DNA from: CAYVQB01 sp964453985
Lineage (GTDB): Bacteria > Babelota > Babeliae > Babelales > UASB340
Assembly (NCBI GenBank): GCA_964453985.1
Contig: CAYVQB010000015.1
Coordinates: 1 to 20,565 of the forward strand
Length of the DNA: 20,565 nucleotides
Reading direction: 5' to 3'
Numbering within the stretch: position 1 is the first letter of the stretch; each line of letters begins with the position of its first letter. The translations under genes and the position numbers were made by a program. Positions 1 to 6,253 of the stretch are shown here, piece after piece. The notes under the pieces were generated by a model, which ran no database searches, was not told the origin of the DNA, and worked only from the letters and a program-made list of their open reading frames with translations.

Positions 1-228
1 CCTAATATTGCAATTTATATGATACAGACAGGAGAAGAATCGGGTCAATTAGCGCAGATGCTTCTAACTGTTGGTTCTGATTATGAAATAGAATTAACAG
101 AATTAACAGATGGTTTAGTATCAAAAATATCTCCAGTTATGACTATTATTACTGGTATGATTGTTGCGTTTATTGTTGTTTCAGTGTTTCTACCAATTTT
201 TGAATTAAGTAATATTTCAGGATTTTAA
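1..228 (+). CDS. gspF: Type II secretion inner-membrane platform protein GspF, C-terminal fragment
   Basis: This is the last 75 codons of a GspF/PilC-family protein; the 5' part lies outside the window and the frame is open from base 1. GspF is the polytopic inner-membrane protein that couples the secretion ATPase to pseudopilus assembly. The visible part has the family's C-terminal signature: a Met-Ile-x-x-Gly-Glu-Glu-Ser-Gly-x-Leu stretch, then a Tyr-Glu-x-Glu helix, then one long hydrophobic segment (Ile/Val/Phe-rich) ending in a Pro-Ile-Phe motif just before the stop. It lies directly upstream of gspG, the normal T2SS order. A type IV pilus PilC is the alternative; the following GspG-K genes favour GspF. 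Confidence 0.9.
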   Translation, partial: PNIAIYMIQTGEESGQLAQMLLTVGSDYEIELTELTDGLVSKISPVMTIITGMIVAFIVVSVFLPIFELSNISGF

Positions 229-232
229 TTTT

Positions 233-238
233 AAGGAG
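233..238 (+). promoter_or_regulatory. Ribosome binding site of gspG
   Basis: A perfect AAGGAG lies 7 bases before the ATG at 246. It fixes the gspG start and is the clearest Shine-Dalgarno sequence in the pseudopilin cluster; the later genes in the run have weak ones and probably rely on translational coupling. Confidence 0.75.
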
Positions 239-245
239 TTTTTAT

Positions 246-689
246 ATGGAATTAAAAAAGAATTCAGCTTTTACAATGATAGAAATAATGGTAGTTGTGG
301 CGATTATTGCTGGCTTGTTAGCAATTTTGGGACCCCGTGTAGCCAAATATATGGGACAATCTGATATTAAAATGACAAAACTTAAGATAGCAAAAGTGAA
401 AGATGCATTGACATCATATAGACTTGATATGGGACATTTTCCAAGATCTGCTGCGCCAGAGAATGGTCTTGAATCTTTGTTGAGACGTCCCAGCACTAAG
501 CTTGCAGAAGAAAAATGGGGCGGGGATGAAAAAGAAGCTTATTTAGATGATGAAGATGATATCAGAGATAAGTGGAATGATGATCTTGAATATAATTGTC
601 CTCCTGTGAAGTATAAGAATAAATATAGAAGCTTTGAGATAATTTCTATGGGTGGTGATTCTGGTAATGAAATTACGGATGGTAAATAG
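246..689 (+). CDS. gspG: Type II secretion major pseudopilin GspG
   Basis: This 147-aa protein has class III prepilin architecture: a short basic leader (MELKKNSA), the mature start Phe-Thr-Met-Ile-Glu with Glu at +5, and a hydrophobic helix. The soluble domain contains a helix with a YRLDMGHFP motif and an ENGLESLL segment, both typical of GspG, and a C-terminal Gly/Asp-rich loop in the position of the GspG calcium site. GspG polymerises into the periplasmic pseudopilus that pushes substrates through the secretin. The residue before the cleavage point is Ala, where prepilin peptidases normally want Gly. The C-terminus ends TDGK, not the usual DI-type ending. The length is close to typical for GspG. 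Confidence 0.92.
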   Translation: MELKKNSAFTMIEIMVVVAIIAGLLAILGPRVAKYMGQSDIKMTKLKIAKVKDALTSYRLDMGHFPRSAAPENGLESLLRRPSTKLAEEKWGGDEKEAYLDDEDDIRDKWNDDLEYNCPPVKYKNKYRSFEIISMGGDSGNEITDGK

Positions 690-1233
690 AAGCAAAGCTT
701 TTACATTAATAGAAATAATTGTTGTTATGGTTGTTATAGCCTCTATGGCAACCATAACTGGTTCTATGATGTTCAGGAAAAAACCAGAAACTGAGTGGCA
801 AAATGTTATGAGTGAATTTAATAATTTTGTTCACTTTGCTCGTCAAGAATCAATAGCAACCCAGAAAGTTTATAGACTGTTATTTCAGGCAAATAAAACA
901 GAGCCAGATTTTATTATAATACAAAAAGAAGAAACAGATCCTGAAAACCCAGAAAAAAAATTATATAATCAGGTTGAGTCTGACTATTTTGATGCAAGAT
1001 ATAATTTACCTGATGCTATAAAAATGGAAGCTTTTTATTTATCCAATATAGAACAGTTTGCTGATAATAAGGGTAAGGCATATTGTTATGTGGTTCCAAA
1101 CGGGTTAGTACAAGATGTTATGATTTATTTAATTCGTAATATTGATGAAAAGGAATCAAAGGCAACGTTCAAGATGGCTCCATTTTTTGGTAATTTTGAA
1201 TTTTATGAAGGTTCTTTTAGGCCAGAAAAGTAA
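679..1233 (+). CDS. gspH: T2SS minor pseudopilin, GspH-like
   Basis: This encodes a 184-aa pseudopilin: leader MVNRSKA, mature start Phe-Thr-Leu-Ile-Glu, and a Val/Ile-rich helix with Met-rich turns. The soluble part contains an FARQESIATQ helix followed by YRLLF, resembling the GspH core (AR-x-x-A ... YRL). I chose the ATG at 679 because it gives a 7-residue leader like its neighbours. Upstream in-frame ATGs at 652 and 667 would give 16- and 12-residue leaders. With this start the gene overlaps the gspG end by 11 bases, which suggests translational coupling. GspH is one of the tip pseudopilins. Assignment to H over another minor pseudopilin rests mainly on gene order. Confidence 0.8.
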   Translation: MVNRSKAFTLIEIIVVMVVIASMATITGSMMFRKKPETEWQNVMSEFNNFVHFARQESIATQKVYRLLFQANKTEPDFIIIQKEETDPENPEKKLYNQVESDYFDARYNLPDAIKMEAFYLSNIEQFADNKGKAYCYVVPNGLVQDVMIYLIRNIDEKESKATFKMAPFFGNFEFYEGSFRPEK

Positions 1234-1238
1234 AAAAA

Positions 1239-1676
1239 ATGAAACGCAATAGTGGTTTTACTCTTTTAGAGGTTCTTTTATCACTCTTTATTTTAGTCGG
1301 ATCAATAACAGTTCTATCTAGTTTGCAAATAAAATCTGTGATGAGAGTTTTGCTGGATAAAGAATATTTAGATAGAGTATTTCTGATTAAGAAAGATTTT
1401 TTAAAAGTTTTTCTTGAGTTGTCAAAAAATAACAAAGCTATTAATCAAGAGATAGAAGAGCCTGAAACAAAAATTATTTCGCAGGTTATGGATATACAAA
1501 AAAAATCAGAATTAAGAGATTTTACTGATACAATTAAAATTGTAGAATCTCAAGGTGACTGGAAGGGCGAGACTGGTAATATCAGACGTTTGAAATTTAT
1601 AGGTTTTGTTTTATCACCAGAGCTAAATAATAAGCAAGTTGTTAAAGAAAAAGAGATCCAAGCGAAAGTGACATAA
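1239..1676 (+). CDS. gspI: T2SS minor pseudopilin, GspI-like
   Basis: This 145-aa protein has leader MKRNSG, mature start Phe-Thr-Leu-Leu-Glu and a hydrophobic helix, then a charged alpha/beta domain rich in Lys and Glu. It is the only pseudopilin in this cluster with the standard Gly before the cleavage site. GspI is the core of the I-J-K tip complex that starts pseudopilus assembly; position between the H- and J-like genes and the FTLLEVLLSLFIL start support I. It begins 5 bases after the previous stop with only a weak AAAAG-type ribosome site, so coupling is likely. The soluble part is too divergent to confirm I by sequence alone. Confidence 0.75.
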   Translation: MKRNSGFTLLEVLLSLFILVGSITVLSSLQIKSVMRVLLDKEYLDRVFLIKKDFLKVFLELSKNNKAINQEIEEPETKIISQVMDIQKKSELRDFTDTIKIVESQGDWKGETGNIRRLKFIGFVLSPELNNKQVVKEKEIQAKVT

Positions 1677-1682
1677 AAGGAT

Positions 1683-2744
1683 ATGAAAAGAAAACAAGCT
1701 TTTACGCTTCTTGAAGTTTTAATCTCTTTATCGATTTCCACATTCATACTTTTGGGTATGGTTCAAATTTATTCAAATGTTGTGAGTTTTATATCTCGAA
1801 CTCATGACACTATGTATCTTAGCCAAAGGGTGTTTATTTTATTTGGTCAGTTTGAGAATGACATTACAACAGCTTTTATTTCTGATTTCCATGAACCAAT
1901 AAAACCAAAAGCAGGACAAGCTAGTGAAACAAAAGAAAAAGAAGTAAAAGACATTCTACCTAAACAAAGCAAGCAAGATTACAACTGTTTTGTCGGTCAG
2001 ATTAATGAAGATGAACGAGAGCGTATAAGGGGTAAGAGCTGGGACTTATTCAAAAGTTTGAATTTTATAAATACAAACCCGTTACAAGTTTATTCTCAAA
2101 ACTATCCAAGACTGGTTCGTGTAAAATATGAACTGTTAAAAAACAAGAAAAAAAGTACAAGTGATATAAATGTTTATTCTCTTTTTCGTAAAGAGACTCT
2201 TAATATTAAAAATTTTGATTTCAAGCTTCCTGAAGATACAGCTATAAAAGAAAAAAATAATATTATTCGTACCTATTTAATTGCAGATAATATAAAAAAC
2301 TTTTTTGTAGAATACGTTATACCTAAAGAAGTTAAGAAAGAAAAACAAGAACAGCTTAATCAACAAGAAACTGAGTATATAAAATCTTTTGTTTGGCCTA
2401 GCAAAGAGATAATCGCTAAAATGAAAGACCAAAAAGAAAAAGCAACAAAAAAGTCTACGCCAGATGATAAAAATAAAAAAGATGATAAAAATAAAAAAGA
2501 AGAGAATTATGAGCAGGTTCCTGCACGAGTTGAAGTTTATATTTCTTTTTGGAATGATAAGTTTGTTGGTTCACAGTCTTTTAACTGTATGATTCCAATT
2601 TATTCTTACCCCACATTAAAAGAAGAAGAGAAAAAGCCTGAAGATGATAAAGATAAAAAGCAGCCTCCAAAGCCTGGATCTGGTCAGCCCCCAGCTGTAC
2701 CTGGTGATAACCCGAAACCAAAATCTGGCGGTAGAGATAGATGA
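1683..2744 (+). CDS. gspJ: T2SS minor pseudopilin, GspJ-like, with charged and Pro-rich extensions
   Basis: This is a 353-aa protein with leader MKRKQA, mature start Phe-Thr-Leu-Leu-Glu and a hydrophobic helix, followed by a QRVFILFGQFENDI helix typical of GspJ. It is much longer than ordinary GspJ (around 200 aa). Two low-complexity parts explain most of the excess: a Lys/Asp-rich insertion at about residues 245-277, which includes DDKNKK twice in tandem, and a tail from about residue 309 rich in Lys, Glu, Pro and Gly. Between them a VEVYISFW strand looks like the end of the GspJ fold. The tip pseudopilin would sit in the periplasm. Cleavage-site -1 residue is Ala. The stop overlaps the next start (ATGA at 2741). 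Confidence 0.8.
   Translation: MKRKQAFTLLEVLISLSISTFILLGMVQIYSNVVSFISRTHDTMYLSQRVFILFGQFENDITTAFISDFHEPIKPKAGQASETKEKEVKDILPKQSKQDYNCFVGQINEDERERIRGKSWDLFKSLNFINTNPLQVYSQNYPRLVRVKYELLKNKKKSTSDINVYSLFRKETLNIKNFDFKLPEDTAIKEKNNIIRTYLIADNIKNFFVEYVIPKEVKKEKQEQLNQQETEYIKSFVWPSKEIIAKMKDQKEKATKKSTPDDKNKKDDKNKKEENYEQVPARVEVYISFWNDKFVGSQSFNCMIPIYSYPTLKEEEKKPEDDKDKKQPPKPGSGQPPAVPGDNPKPKSGGRDR
2463..2498 (+). repeat. Perfect 18-bp tandem duplication inside gspJ
   Basis: Two adjacent identical copies of gatgataaaaataaaaaa occur at 2463-2480 and 2481-2498. Each encodes Asp-Asp-Lys-Asn-Lys-Lys in frame, so copy-number change would lengthen or shorten the linker without breaking the gene. Confidence 0.9.
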
Positions 2745-3817
2745 GGTTTAGTTTGGTTAAAAAACAAAAAGCGTCAGTACTTTTATTTACTTTAATAATG
2801 CTTTCTATAATAACATTTTTAACTTTGCAATTTGTGCGAAACGTTCTTATTGGTACAAGATTTGATAGCAGTATGATAGCAAGAGAACAGGCGCGTATGG
2901 TGGCTGTAAGTGGGATTGATTTAGCAATATCTCAACTAACACAACGGGAACTTGATAAAAAAGATGCACAAGAAAAGCAAGCTGAAGATCAACCTTTAAA
3001 AGATTTTTTAACAAGGGTTTTGCCAAACCTTAATAGATGGCAAACTTTTAATCTTAAAGAGGACCTTGATGGTCTTGATGGACAAATTAAATTTTGTATA
3101 ACCTGTGAAAATGGTAAAATCAATATTAATGAAGCTTTCGATTTTGAAAAACAAGAGTTTAAAAAAGAATTTAATACCTTGCTCAAGGGCTTGCATGTAA
3201 AAGGCAAATTGCTCGAAGGAGAAATTCTAAAAAGATTGATATACTCTTTGAAAGAGAGAAAAAGAAAGTTAGATGATATCTCGCAACTTTCAGAAGTTAC
3301 AGGCTTTGAAGTTCTAGATTTATATTATAAGCCTCCCAAGATACCAAAAGGTAAAAAGAAGGCAATGCCAAATATAGATGTAACTTTGCAAGATCTTTTT
3401 ACAGTTTCTACAGATAGTGATAAAATAGAATTATTATTTTTTTCAGATTCGTTACGAGCAATTTTTGACATGAAGCGTCCTTTAGCTTTTGATGCAAAGA
3501 TATTAAAAGATAAGTATAAAGAACTTATACAGAACTTTAAAAAAAATTGGGGAGCTGCTTGGGATAAAAACTGGCAATACATGCAACCAATTTATGGTTC
3601 AGAGTCTAAGATTTTAAAAAGCTTTTCTGGTGTTTTATCCAAAGAGTTTGGGCCAAAAGTTTATTCTGTGTTATCTTGTGGAAAAGTAAAAGGTGTAAAA
3701 CAGAAATTACTTGCGGTAATAAAAGAGATTGAAGAGAAAGAAGAAGAGGAAAAAAAGGAGAAAAAAGAGCCTTCTTCTAAACACTATTTTAAAATAATAA
3801 AACTGTACTGGCTTTAG
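2741..3817 (+). CDS. gspK: T2SS minor pseudopilin, GspK-like
   Basis: This 358-aa protein starts with a basic leader (MRFSLVKKQKA) and a hydrophobic helix beginning SVLLF. It has no Glu at +5, as is characteristic of GspK, the tip pseudopilin. Near residues 107-131 it has a GQIKFCITCENGKININ segment matching the conserved GspK 'DE-x-GKIN-N' region, followed by helical segments with a DDISQL-x-x-VTGF motif that resembles the GspK helix-hairpin part. The length agrees with GspK (about 320-340 aa). The start codon overlaps the gspJ stop. Near the C-terminus is an almost uninterrupted Glu/Lys run and then a short hydrophobic end. The last gene of the visible secretion cluster. Confidence 0.82.
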   Translation: MRFSLVKKQKASVLLFTLIMLSIITFLTLQFVRNVLIGTRFDSSMIAREQARMVAVSGIDLAISQLTQRELDKKDAQEKQAEDQPLKDFLTRVLPNLNRWQTFNLKEDLDGLDGQIKFCITCENGKININEAFDFEKQEFKKEFNTLLKGLHVKGKLLEGEILKRLIYSLKERKRKLDDISQLSEVTGFEVLDLYYKPPKIPKGKKKAMPNIDVTLQDLFTVSTDSDKIELLFFSDSLRAIFDMKRPLAFDAKILKDKYKELIQNFKKNWGAAWDKNWQYMQPIYGSESKILKSFSGVLSKEFGPKVYSVLSCGKVKGVKQKLLAVIKEIEEKEEEEKKEKKEPSSKHYFKIIKLYWL

Positions 3818-3854
3818 TAATTTTAATTTTCAGTAAAAAAAGTAGGGTGTTCTT

Positions 3855-5477
3855 GTGAAGACAGAAACACGTGTTGGAATTTTTATAATTGTTGCAATCG
3901 GCGTTTTTCTTTATTTGAGCGTGAATATTGGTGCTCTTAGATTAAATCGGGCTCAATATAACACTTATAAAACTTATTTTGATGATACAGGTGGTCTTGA
4001 TGTTAGGGCTTTAATAAAAATAGCCGGCGTTGATGTTGGTTGGGTTGAAGATATTAATTTATTAGAAGACGGTAAAGCTGCAATCAAATTACGAGTCAGT
4101 AAAGATATTAAGCTTGCCAAAAATTCTTATGCCATGATATCTCAAGAGGGCTTGATAGGTGCTAAGTCTTTAGTGCTTGAACCTGGAGATCCTTCTACTG
4201 GTTATCTTTTGCCAGGAAGCACTCTTTCTATGCCTGGTAGAGCTCCTGCAACTGTAAGTGATTTGTTAGATCAATTTAAAGATATTGCTTCAAGTGTTCA
4301 AGATATAGCATTCTCTTTCAAAAGTGTCTTTGCTACAACAAGAGGCGAAGATGATATGAAGCTTGCCTTAAGTGGTATAGCTAAAGCATCAAACAGAATG
4401 GCAGATTTTTCTGAGATCTTGAACAGAACAATTCAAAAAAACGAAGAAAATATAAATCTAACTCTTGTTGATCTTCGTAAAGTTATGGGACATCTTGATA
4501 CAGGAGTTCCTTCCATTACCAGAAACTTTAATGATACATTCCCCGCAGTTGAACATGGCGCATTAGTTTTGGCTGATGATACTTTACCAAAAATAAGCAC
4601 AGCTTTTGAGACCATAGATCAGACCGCTGTACATGCAAAAGAGGCATTCAGAGAGGCTGAACAGGTCGCAGAAAAAATTAATACCGGAAAAGGTGTTATT
4701 GGTAAGTTGATTAATGAAGATGAAACTTATGATGATATCAAAAAAACTATTAGAGGTTTGAAGGATTATTTAGGTAAGACACAATCACTGGTTCTTGATG
4801 TTGATATGCACTCTGAAAATCTGTTAGCCAGAGATTGGAACGCCAAGGGTTATATGAATGTTAGGCTCAGACCTACTCAGGATTACTTCTATCAAATACA
4901 ATTAGTTTCTGATGAACGTGGTAGCATAACTCGTGATGAAGAGCATAGAGAGTGGTTTGATGCTGATGGTACACAGCTTACTCCCGATAATGGGGATTAT
5001 AATAAAAATCCAAAAGATCCTTCAGATTACGGAGTTGCTCAAAAAGCACACGATACAATAGAATTTTCTAAAACCGAAGATAAGACGACAAGAAGAAAGA
5101 ACGACATATTATTTGGATTCCAATTTGGTAAACGTTTTGATCGCGTAGCCTTTAGAATTGGTATGTTTGAAAGTACCTTTGGTATTGCCTGTGATTATTA
5201 TGTTCCAATGAAGACTGATAAAGTTCACTGGGTTACAACTGTTGAAGCTTTTGATTTTAAAGGTACCAAGCGAATTGATGATCAACGTCCGTATGTAAAA
5301 TGGATGAACAAGATCTTCTTTATGAGAAATATTTACACTGTATTTGGTATGGATGATGTTTTTGGTAAAAGGACCTCCGGTCCATTTGTTGGTGGTGGTC
5401 TTAGATTTGGCGATGATGATCTCAAGTATGTTTTATCGTCTTTACCTATTGGCAACCTGACCGGCGGTGGTAAATAG
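3855..5477 (+). CDS. MCE/MlaD-domain lipid transport protein with long C-terminal extension
   Basis: This 540-aa protein starts at a GTG preceded by AGGGTG. Residues about 5-27 form a single N-terminal membrane anchor. Residues about 38-120 are an MCE (MlaD) domain, recognised by YFDDTGGLDVRALIKIAGVDVGWVEDI and the ISQEGLIGAKSLVLEPG segment. MCE domains form periplasmic rings or tubes that carry lipids between inner and outer membranes. A long helical stretch follows (about 130-300). The C-terminal 230 residues contain alternating aromatic strands with a repeated FGxxFGKRFDR pattern and a GPFVGGGLRFGDDDLKY end, which suggests a beta-rich, possibly outer-membrane-associated module. The partner MlaE permease and MlaF ATPase genes are not in the window. 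It follows the secretion cluster by 37 bases. Confidence 0.85.
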   Translation: MKTETRVGIFIIVAIGVFLYLSVNIGALRLNRAQYNTYKTYFDDTGGLDVRALIKIAGVDVGWVEDINLLEDGKAAIKLRVSKDIKLAKNSYAMISQEGLIGAKSLVLEPGDPSTGYLLPGSTLSMPGRAPATVSDLLDQFKDIASSVQDIAFSFKSVFATTRGEDDMKLALSGIAKASNRMADFSEILNRTIQKNEENINLTLVDLRKVMGHLDTGVPSITRNFNDTFPAVEHGALVLADDTLPKISTAFETIDQTAVHAKEAFREAEQVAEKINTGKGVIGKLINEDETYDDIKKTIRGLKDYLGKTQSLVLDVDMHSENLLARDWNAKGYMNVRLRPTQDYFYQIQLVSDERGSITRDEEHREWFDADGTQLTPDNGDYNKNPKDPSDYGVAQKAHDTIEFSKTEDKTTRRKNDILFGFQFGKRFDRVAFRIGMFESTFGIACDYYVPMKTDKVHWVTTVEAFDFKGTKRIDDQRPYVKWMNKIFFMRNIYTVFGMDDVFGKRTSGPFVGGGLRFGDDDLKYVLSSLPIGNLTGGGK

Positions 5478-5482
5478 AAAGT

Positions 5483-5507
5483 CTGTGGGTTTTAGGCGTA
5501 ACCACAG
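5483..5507 (-). terminator. Stem-loop at the end of the small acidic ORF
   Basis: CTGTGG (5483-5488) pairs with CCACAG (5502-5507), extended by two A-T pairs beyond a one-base bulge, with an 8-base loop. On the minus strand it spans the stop codon of the small ORF and is followed by ACTTTCTATTT, a moderately U-rich tract. It lies between two convergent genes, where a terminator is expected. The U-tract is imperfect, hence low confidence. Confidence 0.4.
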
Positions 5508-5656
5508 TCGTCATCTTGATAGCTATCAGTGTTATCTTCAACCTCATCCTCTGAGTTGAAGATAAAGCCCATATCATAGATTGTATAGTCGTAAGAAGAG
5601 TTATACCCTGATTCGTATAAAAACATCGTGTATGTATCAAATTCTGCTGTTTTCAC
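5492..5656 (-). CDS. Small very acidic, Tyr-rich hypothetical protein (54 aa), possibly an sRNA instead
   Basis: I recognise no family. A GTG at 5656, preceded by AGGGA nine bases upstream, opens a 54-codon frame. The product has about 14 Asp/Glu against a single Lys, eight Tyr, and an acidic tail ending DDDCGYA; there is no signal peptide or membrane segment. A promoter-like TTGAGG-16 bp-TACTAT lies just upstream (5694-5721) and a stem-loop at the stop, so the unit looks like an independent transcript. An earlier in-frame TTG (5737) would lie upstream of that promoter, so I prefer the GTG. The ORF contains a perfect 11-bp inverted repeat, so a structured small RNA of about 200 nt is a real alternative. 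Confidence 0.4.
   Translation of the reverse strand: MKTAEFDTYTMFLYESGYNSSYDYTIYDMGFIFNSEDEVEDNTDSYQDDDCGYA
5532..5565 (-). repeat. Perfect 11-bp inverted repeat inside the small ORF
   Basis: TTATCTTCAAC (5532-5542) and GTTGAAGATAA (5555-5565) are exact reverse complements with a 12-base spacer. In RNA this is a stable hairpin in the middle of a 54-codon frame. It may be an RNA structural element, or a by-product of the acidic codons. Confidence 0.8.
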
Positions 5657-5693
5657 GGTATTTTCCCTGTGTGACCTAATTGAACAAATATCG

Positions 5694-5721
5694 ATAGTAT
5701 GAAAATAGAAATATACCTCAA
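5694..5721 (-). promoter_or_regulatory. Putative sigma-70-type promoter of the small acidic ORF
   Basis: Read on the minus strand, TTGAGG (5721-5716) is followed after 16 bases by TACTAT (5699-5694). The predicted RNA start, about 6-8 bases further on, leaves a leader of roughly 30 bases before the GTG at 5656. The match to consensus is fair in a very AT-rich background. Confidence 0.4.
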
Positions 5722-5793
5722 GTTCTGAATTTATCAATGAATATTTAATAATACTTAGATTAATTACAGATAGCGATATTTGGATTGTGGTGT

Positions 5794-6249
5794 CTAGATT
5801 TGATTTACTGTTTTAAGAAGTTTATGTTCAAATTTTTGCATAGCCTTATATTCTGTGTCACTTTTATGATCATGTCCCAATAAATGGGCGATTCCATGGG
5901 CTAAAAGAGTCTCAAGATGCTTAGAGAGTGCTTGAGTAAGGCGCTTGGCGTCTTTTTTTGCAAATTCTAAAGAAATTATTATATCACCAAGATTTTTATC
6001 TTCAGGATCCAAAATTGTAATTTTTTCTCCTGCTTTTAATTCTGTGTGATATGGAAAAGAAAGTATGTCAGTAGCCTTATCTTTTTCACGATAAGTTTTA
6101 TTGTACTTTTTAATTGTCTGATTTGTTGTAAATAAGATGCCTATATCAAAACCTGGGTAGCCAGCAATTTTAAGCATTGTGGCTACATCATTCTTGATTT
6201 TATTCGAATTTATTTTTATTTTTGTTATTTTATTTTTAATTAAAATCAT
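5794..6249 (-). CDS. ybeY: Endoribonuclease YbeY (rRNA maturation factor)
   Basis: This 151-aa protein is a single-strand-specific zinc endoribonuclease that takes part in 16S rRNA 3'-end maturation and ribosome quality control in the cytoplasm. The metal site is clear: H-G-x-x-H-L-x-G-H-D-H with His118, His122 and His128. Upstream are the conserved TDILSFP segment (about 60-66) and LGDIIIS (about 87-93). The length is normal for the family (about 150-160 aa). The ATG at 6249 lies four bases after the valS stop, with no strong ribosome site, so it is probably co-transcribed and coupled with valS. The N-terminal 30 residues are divergent and Lys/Ile/Asn-rich. Confidence 0.93.
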   Translation of the reverse strand: MILIKNKITKIKINSNKIKNDVATMLKIAGYPGFDIGILFTTNQTIKKYNKTYREKDKATDILSFPYHTELKAGEKITILDPEDKNLGDIIISLEFAKKDAKRLTQALSKHLETLLAHGIAHLLGHDHKSDTEYKAMQKFEHKLLKTVNQI

Positions 6250-6253
6250 AATC

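Noticed and set aside
652..678. Upstream in-frame ATGs for the GspH-like gene
   Set aside because: They give longer leaders that overlap gspG further; the ATG at 679 gives a 7-residue basic leader like the other pseudopilins.
5446..5640. Minus-strand 64-codon frame overlapping the mce end
   Set aside because: It is a different frame of the small-ORF region without ribosome site, and it overlaps the mce 3' end; composition looks like a shadow.
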